A stretch of 64,000 nucleotides of DNA from Batillaria attramentaria. Taxonomy: Eukaryota > Mollusca > Gastropoda > Batillariidae. The first letter of the stretch is position 1, and the number at the start of each line of letters is the position of its first letter. The DNA is taken from positions 787,001 through 851,000 of the forward strand of contig JACVVK020000148.1 of assembly GCA_018292915.2 (NCBI GenBank). The letters run 5' to 3'. The notes beneath the pieces are model-generated. The model searched no databases. It saw nothing but the letters and a program-made list of their open reading frames with translations, and was not told the DNA's origin. Below, one piece after another: positions 50,643 through 64,000 of the stretch. The position numbers and the translations under genes are program-made.

Positions 50643-51477
50643 TCTTTTTCGGTGGCGTATATGTGAGATCAAAAATACGGAGTAAATCTTGTTAGCTCAT
50701 AAAGCAGCATGCTAGAACTTCACACAATTCCTCCACCAGCATCAGTCAACGCGAAGTTGATACCGTACCACGCGATTAGAACCGAGGGAGGATCGAGTAC
50801 GCTTCAGCAGATACTCACAGGACAAACACTATAAATCCATACAGCGGGTGGTTACGCTTTGAAGCGTAGCTTGTCACGAGGTACAATTCGGCATTGTGAG
50901 TTTTCTGCTGTACTAAAACACCATTGTGTCGGCGAAACAAAGCCGTGTATGTGAACTGGAGCGAAAGACAAACACTCTCTCCCAGTGACACTTTCTCCCA
51001 ATGAAAAAAAGAAGAAAAGAAGAAAAAGCAAAATATCGAGAGCCACTTCGGCCACAAAAAGTTCCTTTCCGCTGGTAGCGTTGTTTCGGTGAAAACACTC
51101 GTTATTTCAAATAACTGAATGTCAGCGTACCGTAACAATACCATTCTCGTTCGCAGTGTTGAGTTTGCCACAGACATAAACTTATGGTTCCAGAGTTACG
51201 AGTTTGTTAAGTACATTTTTTTTTTCTTTCTGTGACACTGTGAACAGTGACTTTCTCACTAGGTCGTGGACATGTTTTTAAAACGAGATCGCAATAGAAA
51301 GTTATTCTCAGTGAAAATGGTTTTAACTTTCGGCTATCTCTTTGAGGGGCTCAGCCTCAGCACTTCGTTATCAAATCTGTAGAGCAGACAAAAAGAGCGT
51401 AGGTTTAAAAAAAACCAGCAAAAACAACAACAACAAAACAGTGGGCTGTTCTTTGTTGACTCAGAAAGGTAGCCCCT

Positions 51478-51498
51478 CCCCCCCCCCCCAAAAAAAAA
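51478..51498 (-). repeat. C12-A9 (T/G junction on minus strand)
   Basis: Twelve C followed directly by nine A; fifth occurrence of the oriented T-run/G-run junction in the window. Confidence 0.85.
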
Positions 51499-51984
51499 GA
51501 AAAAAGAAAAAAAGAAACAAACGAACAAACAACAAAAAAACAAAGAGCAAAAAAAAAAAAAAAAAAAAGCAGAAGCAAAACAGAGCAAAAATGGCGGTTG
51601 GCAAATACATGGACCACTTTTGTTCTTTATCAGTGTCTGCTTCCTCACTTACTGTCGCAAAAATGTTTTTTTTTTTAAATCAGAACTGAAAAGATGCTAA
51701 TGAGGTATGTCATGTCATTTTTTAAAAACAAAATTTAATTTTCATTTCACGTTGGAATGTGCATCAGCACGTTTTGTAGGCTTGCGTCATATTCATACAA
51801 GTTCAAGACAGGCGCCAGCTAATAGCACTTTTAATTTCAATTGAAGAGCCACAGAATTAAAAACCAAAACATGACAGGGTAGACTTTTTTCCTCTTTTGC
51901 TGTGTGGGAGGCAAAATAGCTGAGCTGGCTTGTCCTAGTTCAGGACATAGTTCGGGCGACACCTCTCTCTCTCTCTCTCTCGGG

Positions 51985-52165
51985 ATTTTCATCTAGAGCG
52001 GCCCGAGCTAGAACTGTCAAAGCTAGGGCCGTGAGTTCGATTCTGGGCTGAACCCCCGTACCCCACCCCCACCCATTTTTAAAAAAAAGTGTTAAACTTT
52101 TCTTTGTTTTACACGTACGTGGTGGAAACAAAAGTTGAACGCCCAACCAACCAACCAACCAACCA
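51985..52165 (+). mobile_element. SINE-like element with (AACC)n tail
   Basis: A B-box-like GAGTTCGATTCTGGGCTGAA is followed by an A/T-rich body, then ACGTACGTGGTGGAAACAAA and AGTTGAACGCCCAACCAACC with further AACC repeats. The 3' end resembles family B; the 5' boundary is uncertain. Confidence 0.6.
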
Positions 52166-53002
52166 GCTCACAGTTATGTAGTCGTGTTCAGTTCTGGCCT
52201 TTGAAACACTCGTTGATCAGGTGATGGGAACCTTTACCATATTGAAGGCGCACGTCTTTGAACTGCATTTTTGCATATATATATCGGGAAGCCCCAAAAT
52301 AAAATAATCCCGAGGATCTGTCCACCTCTTCGATTTTTAGCGACTCGAGACTGTCAACTGACTGGCGACCGGATTCGTATTTTCGGCGTGCCTTTTACCT
52401 ACCACTGCTGCCCCAGGCAACGTCAGTTATTTATGGTTTCTGGCGTGCTGTCTTCTACTTCTGATCTGCTGTTGTTTTGTCGCCAAGTCTGGAAAGTTCA
52501 GAATGTGAAGAGGAACGTCTGACTTTAAGACGAAAGACTACTGTGTGGGCAGGGGCTAGATTTTGTCTTGATCCGATAGTGAATGGTAATGGAAAAAGAC
52601 AACAACAAAACCCAGACTCAGTTCTTATAAGCTGCCTCGGGGCTGAATTGTACCATCGAGCATTTTGAGGTTTCACTAAACACTGGGAGTTAGTGAAAAT
52701 GGCGGGTTTCAATCCCGCCGCTACGTCGATTCAAAAGTTCTGATGCCGATTGCTTTCATGTGAAGCCGAAATATGAACGTGCATACGCCATGACATTGTA
52801 GTAATGTGTCAGTGAAAATCGCTTCTTTTTTTTTGGTTGATAAGGCTGAGTTCACACGGGAATCGCTTTTTTTTCTCTTTTTTTGTTGTTGATAAGGCTG
52901 AGTTCACACGGGAGTGTTTTAAAGTCCGAACAAACAGCGAACATGGTGGGCCCCCCCCCCCCCGTGTTTCTCGTGTGACATGCGACTACAACATGCCTTT
53001 GT

Positions 53003-53005
<3 letters not shown>

Positions 53006-53073
<68 letters not shown>
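53006..53073. repeat. (AT)n microsatellite
   Basis: About 34 uninterrupted TA/AT units directly before the palindrome. Confidence 0.95.
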
Positions 53074-53076
<3 letters not shown>

Positions 53077-53142
53077 CATGGAAAACAGTTTTAAAAATGT
53101 ATTTATATATATATAAATACATTTTTAAAACTGTTTTCCATG
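53077..53142. repeat. Perfect 66-bp palindrome
   Basis: Two 33-base arms, centred between 53109 and 53110, are exact reverse complements. Each arm starts CATGGAAAACAGTTTTAAAA and ends in TATTTATATA. Confidence 0.95.
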
Positions 53143-53669
53143 TCTGTACGCGCTGATACGTCTTCCGTGTGTCATGAGCCTTAAGCGGTCCGTTTCTTCC
53201 ACACAGACAAACCAAACCAATGGAGTGTTTCCAGTGCAAATGGAAAAAGGGACGGGTCGTGTATCGACCAGATAACGTACTGGCGTGCGCATGCTCTATT
53301 TAAAAGCAATCAGCAAAACATTCGAATCATACTTGCACTAGACTATCCCGCCATATTGACTAAGCCCCCGTGATAAAAGAGAAAGCAGGCTCGGAGTTGG
53401 CTTACACGGTACTATGTTCTTGTATTTCGGCAAAATCCCACGGCCTCCTTCAGACTATTGGTTTGTCTGGAGCGGAGTATTTTCGACCCTTTTGAGTAAC
53501 TATGCTCGCAGATTCCGACCCCGACTTCTTGTGAAGAAGTTGATAATAGTTTGATGGCTGGAAATAACTGTCCGTCTGACTAGCTTCCTGTCTGATGTTA
53601 CTGTTAATCGATGGATGAACATTCTCCAAAATGCCGTTCGTCAGAAGTCGAATTGGGAACTCGTGACGT

Positions 53670-54102
53670 GCTGTCTTGGGGCCGATGGATAGATGATGGT
53701 TGGTACTTTGCTTCAGTGAAATGCGAGTTTTGATGCAAGAGGTGAGGTTCCAGTCCCGGGCAGAGAATGTTTCTGACTCGTATGTGGTACAGTTCCTTCG
53801 GGGCGATCGTCTGAGATTCTCTCCAGGTACTCCGCCCCCCCCCCCCCTCCCCCTGCTTTGAATATACTCACCCTGCAAAAACGAATGCAATTCTAAATTC
53901 CGAAACGGAAACTGCTGAGTTGACCCTTCGGACCACGTGATTCAACAGATTGTCATGTGTTCATGTGCAATGGGTGAGAGAATGCATGTGATTTACGCGG
54001 GAGTGCGTGCTGGGTACAGTTCACGGCGCTTTGAGCCAATTCAAGAAAATGTAATTAGGTAAAGCGGCTACTAGTAGTGGTGGTAGTGGTAGTATTAAAG
54101 GA
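53670..54102 (+). mobile_element. tRNA-derived SINE, family A
   Basis: Plus-strand copy: a GGTTGGTACTTTG-type head, B-box GGTTCCAGTCCCGG, body words ATTCTCTCCAGGTACTCC, TCATGTGTTCATGTGC and GCGCTTTGAGCCAATTC, then GTAAAGCGGC and a TAGT/GGTAGT tail. More diverged than the other two long copies. Confidence 0.75.
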
Positions 54103-54172
54103 ACGGGAATTTACTTTTCAAAGCACACACAGGTCGACCTGGTCTGTTCCCGGCGACAAAAGCGTGATGCGT

Positions 54173-54612
54173 GATGGTATGGTATGGTATGGTATGGTAT
54201 GGTAGACTTCTCCTCGGCGCACATATCCATCCATCTCTACTGAAACGCTCGTTGCGCCGCAGGGCTGTAGGACGAAGCAGTGAAAGCCTGCTGCCGCAGA
54301 GCGCTACTTTATGTGCAAACCTCCACCCTGCTATTCACTCTGGTGCGTGCGACAGTATTTCTGTTTACTACGCCACCGGCCACAGCCTGCTCTCCTTCGA
54401 AAGATGAACGTGGGATTTTTAGCGTGGACACTTTGATATGTGTGCGTGCGTGTGTACACGAAGGCGAAACAGGCACCGTAAACGAGTCTGCACATGAAGT
54501 TGACTCGATATGGTAAGGAAAAATCCCACCATATTCCTGCCCGCCGGGGACTCGAACCAGGCAGCTCAGGATCCGAAGTCGGATGCCTTAACCACTAGAC
54601 CAAATCCCCTGT
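54173..54612 (-). mobile_element. Full-length tRNA-derived SINE (family C) with (ACCAT)n tail
   Basis: The minus-strand head GGGATTTGGTCTAGTGGTTA, then AAGGCATCCGACTTCGGATC and B-box GGTTCGAGTCCCC, forms a near-complete tRNA-like unit. A body of about 330 bases follows, and it ends in repeated ACCAT (read as ATGGT at 54174-54203 on the plus strand). The head is the best tRNA look-alike in the window, but it runs directly into SINE body, so it is not called a tRNA gene. Confidence 0.8.
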
Positions 54613-54957
54613 CAATAAGGCATGTTTAGTAAGACTTCGTAAGGAGGACTTCGCTGAGCAGCCTAACCAATTTACATGTGAATCAGGCTCACACGGCAGA
54701 GGCCGCGAGCGGCTAACGCGCTGCGATTAGCTAATGGTACGCCTAAATGCCTAATTTACATTTAAATGATAGCATTGAGGGAGAAGACTTGTACACAAGC
54801 TGTACTTTTCTTCTTCGTGTATGGCCATTTTCACTGCGCAGTGCTGCGTTTCTTTGTCCACTACGGTGAAGATGCGCATTTACCATCACATTTTTTCATG
54901 ATGTCTTTAGCGTCTCGTGTTCTTTATCATTTAATGAGAGCGTTAGTTTACGTGATT

Positions 54958-58025
<3,068 letters not shown>

Positions 58026-58695
58026 GAAGAAGACGAGGCTTCTGGGTAGTGCCTTTCCTGGCTTGACGTGCTTCAAGAAGCCGACCTCACTTGATCTCAT
58101 TCAACATAGCGCAACCGTCTTGTTACTGTATACCCGGCAGTCAACAGAAACGCACTTTGACGTTCTAGATCGTTTGTCTTCCGTGTGATTTTCATATTTA
58201 ATAATGCATTATGTTTGAATATAATTTGGGATTGTATCATGAAACAGAATCCCATTTGTCAAATAACCATTCCCGACCTCGCTTGATCTCATTCAGCATA
58301 GAAGAAGACGAGGCTTCTGGGTAGTGCCTTTCCTGGCTTGACGTGCTTCAAGAAGCCGACCTCGCTTGATCTCATTCAGCATAGTGCAACCATCTTGTTA
58401 CTGTATACCTGGCAGACAGCAGAAACGCACTTTTGACGTTCTAGATCGTTTGTCTTCCGAGTTACTTTCATACTTAATAATGCATTATGTTTGAATATAA
58501 TTTGGGATTGTTTCATGAAACAGAACCCCATTTGTCAAATAACCATTCCCGACCTCACTTGGTCTCATTCAACACAGCGCACCGTCGTGTTACTGTGGTA
58601 TACCTCGCAGTCAGCAGAAACGCACTTTTGACGTTCGAGATCCTCTGTCTTCCGTTTGACTTTCAGAATCCCATTTGTCAAATAACCATTCCAGT
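58026..58695 (+). repeat. 275-bp tandem repeat, two full units and one partial
   Basis: Unit 1 starts at 58026 and unit 2 at 58301. Both start GAAGAAGACGAGGCTTCTGG and include GCCTTTCCTGGCTTGACGTG and TTTGACGTTCTAGATCGTTT. A third, more diverged partial copy runs from about 58548 to 58695. It ends about 290 bases beyond the receptor stop codon. Confidence 0.9.
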
Positions 58696-58982
58696 TCAAC
58701 AAACTCAATTTAGTGAAGTTTTGGAACGGTTCCGTGTTTTACGGATTTCTCCGGGGTCTGTGATTTTTCCCACACCCTCCACCTTTTTTTCTGTACTCTG
58801 TGCACACTCAGCATTGTTCATCGTTCGTGAAGAAAAGTATAAATGAAACACTTTCAAACTCGTAAACTGTACCACATTATCTCAGAGTGTTCAATATCAA
58901 CAACCACAAGATCCTGAACGTAAGACGTAAGACACATGAAGCCCGGCACTCAAAAAGTGTGACCCGTAGCGTGAACGAAACC

Positions 58983-60515
58983 TCAAGTGGTTGAATTAGG
59001 GATAGAATTCAGACGGACACCAGGGCTTAAAGACATGTGGTTCCCGACATTGGTCGTCTTTGAGAAGTAGCCCATGGACAGCTCGTTCCCATCCCCCTGC
59101 CTCGGATCCCTGCAGCAGATCGTGCGGTACCCGACCAGTCGGCCCAGCTCCTTCTTAAAGTTATCGTTTAGCCACCCGTAGAGGAACGGGTTGACGCAGG
59201 CGCTGCCCATGGCGAAGATCTTGAGCAGGAGGTCGGTGAGGCGAAAGTACTTGCCGCGGACGACCGAGTGGTTGAACTCGGCGGTGAGGCTGAAGAGGTT
59301 CCAGGGCAGCCAGCAGATGGTGAAGGTCAGCACGACGGCGATGAGGATGCGGTTGGTGCGCAGGTTGCGCCGCGTGTCGTGCTTCTTGATGGGGCGGTTC
59401 CGCAGCACGTTGCAGATGCTCCAGTAGAAGAGCGAGGTGAAGAGCAGCGGATGGACGAACTGCAGCATGAAGACCGTCACCGAGTAGGCCTGCTTGCCGG
59501 GCAGCGAGGGCCAGCGCTCGGCGCAGTACACCTTGTGCATGCCCACCAGCTCCTCGTGCAGGATCACCTGCTCCGTGTACACCATCATGGGCACGGCCAG
59601 GGCGACCGTCACGCCCACGATCACCAGCGCCACCACGATGGCCGCTCGCACCGTCAGGCGGCGCTTGAACGGGTACACGATCAGCATGTAGCGGTCCACG
59701 GCGATCATGAGGATGAAGAGCGAGGACGCGAACATAGGCACGCCGAAGGTGGTCATGGCCACGTGGCACAGCACGCGCCCGAAGGCCCAGTTGTCCGTCA
59801 GCTGGTAGTGGAGCTGCAGGGGCAGGTTGAAGACGCACAGAGCGATGTCGGCCACGCCCAGACCCACGATGAAGACGTTGGTGACAGTGTGCAGCTGGCG
59901 GTAACGGAGAATGACCACCACCACCAGGATGTTGGCCACGCAGCCGAACACGATCACGATCACGTACAGCACGACCACTGCTGCCTGTGAAACAAAAACA
60001 AATTGTTAAAATCAGAAAAGAAGGAATGCTGAAATGAAGCCTCAATATTGACGTAACAGAGCGTTTTGGGGCATCTTTTAATCTTCGGGAAATATTTTCC
60101 AAAAAAAGACAACAACAAAAACCCAGCGGAACAAACAGACAAACTACAACAAGAACAACACTCAGTAAAGTGACGCTCTACCAACTGTCGTCAATTTAAA
60201 TTGTCGTAAATGTACCCCGTTCACCCATGTGCATTTACGAGAGCACAGATGCTGGTGGGAACATATGACAAAAACCTACGTAGACCCGTGCAAGTACGCA
60301 CTTAGTTACCCACATGAAACATTGCCTTTCCGCGAGGATGGAAAAAATGAGAAGTGCAGAGTCCATGAGAAAGAAAGAAAGAAGGAAATAAACAAACAAA
60401 CAAAGAGAAAGAGAGAGAGAGGGGGGGGGGGAGGCTTCTTGCAACAGGAAGATTTTTGTGTGTGGATTTACGTCAGCTTTCTAGCCTCCGCAATATGGTG
60501 CTGTCGTCGCTGTTT

Positions 60516-60574
<59 letters not shown>

Positions 60575-61006
60575 TGTTGTTGTTGGGGGGTGGGGGGGGG
60601 GGGCGCATGGAGGCCAAACTTCCGTGTTTCAAACTTCAAACTTTTCGTATTATCTACAAGTCGATTTCTTTTTACTTTCTTTTCATCAGAAGCGGCGTGA
60701 AAGTTCACGCAAGAGAGATAAAGAACAAAACAACCCGTTACACCACAAAAACAAAAGAACATCAGTAAGACACATTACGCTTACATTTTTACACCATTTC
60801 TGCTCGGAGAATTTTGTGTAGTTTTTTTTTACAGTAATTGTTGTCACTATTTTTTAATTTTTTAGTATTTCTCCTTGTTCTTTCCTTTTTTTAAACTACT
60901 ACTGCTTCTTCTATTATTAAAATTTTGCAGGAGAAAGTATTTGAGATGTATCTATGATCCGGGTGCAGAATTATGCGGGCTTCCTTAGACCCCCTCTGAT
61001 TTTTAC

Positions 61007-61071
<65 letters not shown>

Positions 61072-61612
61072 ACATGAAGACAATTCGTTCTTTTTGTTTG
61101 ATTCCATCCTGTGGTAATACAAGGTATCATGCGACAGAATAATAGCACTTTGCCCCAAGGGGGATGAATCGGAAACAAAAACAGTTATTTGGAGGCTGTT
61201 TGTTGTCAGATGATGCGAGTGTGTGCCGAGGTCGCTTGTCCTTTTATAAATATATTAGAAAAATAAAATAACAGCCGTTAGCACTAGCACTTTTATGCAA
61301 CTTCCGCCACGCCCCCTCCCTCCACAAAACAGCAAGAACAACAACAACAACAACAATAATACTACGAATAATAATAATAATAATAATAAAACGAGACCAA
61401 AGGAATGCTGAAAACATGTTAAAACGAACAAGTAAATAAACAAAATAACAACATCAATAATAATAAAAAATAATATGATAAAAAACAAAAACAAACGAAT
61501 GCTAAAAACATATCAAAACAAACAAGTAAATAAACAAAGAAACAAAACTCAGAACCTGCAACACCAGTTTAAAAAACAAGAACAGTGACATCAAAGTTTC
61601 AACATTTTTGCG

Positions 61613-61682
<70 letters not shown>

Positions 61683-62713
61683 TGTTTCACCATCGAAAAC
61701 AGTTATTAGACGATTCAGATTAGACTCTCTCTCTCTCTGAGTTAGCAATGACTGAGTGTGTGAATGTGTATATGTATGTATATGGTATGTTTGTGTATAT
61801 CAATTGTGTTTTATTATCAAGAGGAGCAAAGCAAATTCTTCTTAATTGTAACTAAGAAGCAATAAATCTATCTTATCTTATCTTATCTCTCTCTCTCTCT
61901 CTGCGAGCGCGACATATAATGTACCCGTCTTTGCTGTGCTTAATGTCAGGCTGTCAGTCTTAAGTTGACGTAGTATATACATGTACTGTATTATTTTTGT
62001 TGTAGACTGGTACTTGTCTCAATTTCTGCTTCTGTTCACTTATCTCTATTATTTACTTTTTTCTTGTCTAAACTTCATGTTTAATTGTCGTAGTTTAGCA
62101 ACGCAAATTACAAACAGGCACATGCGCTACAATGTCTTTTGATTTTTTGATTAAAAAAAAAAATTAAACACAGCTTTTTTTATTTTTGCAAAAAGGCGCC
62201 GATCCAGGTTTTATCTGTTACGGAAGCCGAGGTTCCACTTTCCGCTGCGACCGCCACTGAAACGCAAAGATGTGGTTCATTTCTGAGGAAGCAGAGGCAT
62301 GCTCTGGCGCTATAACACCCCCCCTCCCCTCCCCCTCCTCTCCTCCTTCGTTCTTCTCTTCTCACCCCCCCCCTTCCCATCCTCCTCTTCCCTTGTTGGG
62401 TTTTCAGTATGGATTTTGGTTTGGATTTATTTAAAACCACCCCCTACTGTTGTGATCTCTGTAGCCATCACTAACATCACCACCATGACAACAGCAACAA
62501 ATGTGAGAAACACAGTAGCCTGACCTGCCATCGTTCGTCGTGTAGCACCTCCCAGTCCTTCTTCCAATCGTCGTAGTTGTCGCTGATGTTGTACTCGTCC
62601 AGCTGTCGATACAGGTCCTCGATGGTCATGTTGGGATCGAACTTCACATAGAACGGTTCTCCGTCCGGCGTCTTCAAGTCCACCACATCTGTTTCCCCGT
62701 TACTCGCCGCCAT
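58983..62713 (-). CDS. Neuropeptide G protein-coupled receptor, NPY/NPF/sNPF-receptor class
   Basis: Two coding exons on the minus strand: 62713-62525 (63 residues, extracellular N-terminus) and 59984-58983 (seven-helix core and tail, stop TGA); about 396 residues. Exon 1 has N-glycosylation sequons NMT and NIS and ends ERWQ at a GT donor in phase 0. Exon 2 opens with helix 1 after a CACAG acceptor, in the same phase. Family A landmarks: GCVANILV (helix 1), LGVADIAL (helix 2), NWAFGRVLC, AVDRYMLIVYPF (DRY), YCAERWP (loop 2 Cys), FTICWLPWN (helix 6), CVNPFLYGWLNDNFKKEL (helix 7 and helix 8) and a CC pair for palmitoylation. NPFLYGWLNDNF and CxExWP favour the NPY/NPF/short-NPF/PrRP receptor group; the exact ligand is not decidable by eye. 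An in-frame upstream Met at 62770 is possible, but MAASNG has the better context. The second exon is GC-rich, which opens long false frames on both strands. Confidence 0.88.
60521..60573. repeat. (GT)n microsatellite
   Basis: About 26 GT units followed by a G-rich patch, in the receptor intron. Confidence 0.95.
61011..61068. repeat. (GT)n microsatellite
   Basis: About 29 GT units in the receptor intron. Confidence 0.95.
61614..61680. repeat. (TG)n microsatellite
   Basis: About 33 TG units in the receptor intron. Confidence 0.95.
61795..61890 (+). mobile_element. LINE-like 3' end with (TCTTA)n tail
   Basis: A complementary pair of words (TTCTTAATTGTAAC and TAAGAAGCAATAAA) forms a small stem, followed by repeated TCTTA. 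Same architecture as 6726-6800 but a different sequence. Only the 3' terminus is visible. Confidence 0.45.
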
Positions 62714-64000
62714 CGTGGCTTCAGTTGAAGTCTTCCGCGCTTGTGTGCGTTGATAAGTTGTATCCTTCAAATGCTGTGTCTTTGGTAGCGCTGCGGGCTT
62801 TTACGATTTTGCTTTCTTTCCTTTCCCGCCGCAGACTAACATGAAACCGCTCCTCTTTTTGTCTTTTGTCGAGGTACACTGATATCGCGTAAGACTGTCC
62901 CGACCCGGGTACTTGAGAATCGTCTCCACGGAACAAGTCACTGACACTTTGAGGATCTTCCAGCAGACTTTGTCCGCGTGGTAGTGTTTGCAGAACGGCC
63001 ACATCACCAGAAAGTGCTCGACACGCGTTCACCGCCACTGTCTCAGATTGTCTTTCTTAGTCCAAGTCCGGCGTCCATCACACGATTTACTGGTACTATT
63101 TCAGCGGGAGAGCAGTTAGTGCGTCGTCGTGCTTATTAGTGACAGAATACCCACGGAGCTTCCGAGGCTTTGCGAGTCAAGAGACAAAAGACCGAGAATC
63201 GCTGTTGACGGATACGCCGAGTGGTGAAGACACTCGATCAGATGGTGGTCAGGTCTGTCCCGCTGTTAGTGCTCGCCTCTCGACGGGCGCACAGCCGCCG
63301 CCCGGTGGACTAGTGGTCTGTAACGAGCTCTCCTTTTGTCTGCAACCCACACGATCACGGATTTTTAGGGAGCAATTAGAGTGCGGATATTCATATTGCT
63401 ACTTGTGCGTTGACAGTTTGTTGTTGTTGTTGTTGTTTTTTTTTTTCAAAATAGTTTTTCACAAAGCATAGGGAAGCTTTTTTTGGTGAAAGAGAAAATG
63501 TCAAATTTCTCCACAAGTCAGCGACACTTACTGACTTAAGTTTCCTTCCGTTTTGTAAATCGTTTATGCAAAAGGATTCTTGTTGTGACAAGGGCTCCAG
63601 CGTTGCCGCGATGCTTTTCAGTTGCTTTGTTTGACGAACCGATGCGTTAGTTTCCTGTTCAGATTTGCCTACCCAGTACGTGTACAAACAGTATGTGAGC
63701 TGATAGGTAAAGTGTGTTTACCACGCTGTTTCGCCGATTAATATCGGCAGTTTCTGAAGGGGTTTCGTGGCACGACATGAAGTTTTGGGGTTCTCTTTCG
63801 AACACTTGTGTGACAAGCCTGCTGTTTGGATTCGCTCCTTTTGCCCAGAAGTAACGAGCCAATTTCTTGGTCGGTGCTGTTTGGTCCTGGCGCGTGATAC
63901 GTCACACGAAACGGATCGCACAATATGTCATGTCTCATGAACCGGCCCTGCCTTCCTGCAAGCTGTTACAGCGCGTGGCGGTACATGATGGAGACAAACT
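62714..64000. other. 5' flank of the receptor gene; no other gene recognised
   Basis: Probably 5' UTR and promoter of the receptor on the minus strand. It is CG-richer than the gene-poor DNA before it. Open frames on both strands (for example 62721-63038 and 63139-63471) have no recognisable motifs. A (TTG)n/T-run lies at 63419-63447. Confidence 0.45.

Larger units (their letters stand above)
48494..51900. other. No gene recognised; SINE ends and low-complexity DNA
   Basis: Nothing coding could be supported. Two related SINE-like 3' ends occur at about 49190-49262 and 49400-49475. Runs of G and C with GGGGT repeats lie at 49318-49400 and 49520-49570. There is (GT)n at 50092-50132, a (TC)n block at 50610-50645, and C/A-rich homopolymers at 51478-51570. 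Confidence 0.5.
52842..53186. mobile_element. TIR-flanked non-autonomous element with AT repeat and palindrome
   Basis: The left end AAGGCTGAGTTCACACGGGA is paired with a right end that reads AAGGCTCATGACACACGGAA on the minus strand. TA flanks both ends, as in Tc1/mariner insertions. The left end is present twice, near 52842 and 52893, so the 5' part was duplicated. Inside are (AT)n at 53006-53073 and a 66-bp palindrome. No coding capacity. Confidence 0.55.

Noticed and set aside
54538..54612. Possible tRNA gene on the minus strand
   Set aside because: A and B boxes and tRNA-like length are present, but it continues into a SINE body with an ACCAT tail.
59268..59990. 240-residue plus-strand open frame, His/Gln/Asp rich
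   Set aside because: Antisense shadow of the same exon; no recognisable motif.
59161..60102. 313-residue minus-strand open frame overlapping the receptor
   Set aside because: Shadow of the GC-rich 7TM exon in another frame: low-complexity His/Arg/Ala composition and no domain, while the receptor frame has every family A motif.
63139..63471. Possible zinc-binding or CPSF2 continuation (QLECGYSYCYLC)
   Set aside because: Resemblance is limited to a few residues, it runs into a TTG/T repeat, and no splice sites support it.

Overview
The window is animal nuclear DNA. Its genes are split into short exons by GT-AG introns. The intergenic and intronic DNA is AT-rich and full of (CA)n/(GT)n microsatellites, homopolymers, tRNA-derived SINEs and short inverted-repeat (MITE-like) elements. 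Codon use, protein divergence from vertebrate orthologues and SINE style (tRNA head, short-word tails) point to a lophotrochozoan, most likely a marine gastropod mollusc. That assignment is inference.

Layout: (1) 2387-10492 (+), the 3' two thirds of the PALS1/MPP5 polarity scaffold (end of L27, PDZ, SH3, guanylate-kinase-like); its 5' exons lie outside the window. (2) 15361-19313 (-), complete TRNT1, the CCA-adding enzyme. (3) 20082-25233 (+), complete TRMT6, the non-catalytic subunit of the tRNA m1A58 methyltransferase, head to head with TRNT1. (4) 30432-37597 (-), a 13-exon gene for a ~664-residue protein ending in a START lipid-transfer domain, with a possible divergent START-like region at its N-terminus; no specific orthologue recognised. 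(5) 38101-43228 (+), the first 8 coding exons (about 324 residues) of CPSF2/CPSF100, head to head with the START gene. (6) 58983-62713 (-), a two-exon neuropeptide GPCR of the NPY/NPF/sNPF receptor class. The rest of CPSF2 is not seen in the 20.8 kb that follow exon 8, so either this is a very long intron holding the receptor gene on the other strand, or the assembly joins two loci.

Three of the six genes act in RNA maturation (TRNT1, TRMT6, CPSF2), and two gene pairs are divergent with short gaps, which suggests shared promoters. The gene-poor stretch 43.2-58.9 kb holds SINEs of at least three families, a TIR-flanked element with a long AT repeat and a perfect 66-bp palindrome, and a 275-bp tandem repeat. 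I saw no prokaryotic system, CRISPR array, rRNA or intact tRNA gene. The most unusual observations are the missing CPSF2 half, the START protein, a triplicated PALS1 stop-codon segment, a 74-base C run, and a recurring oriented T-run/G-run junction.
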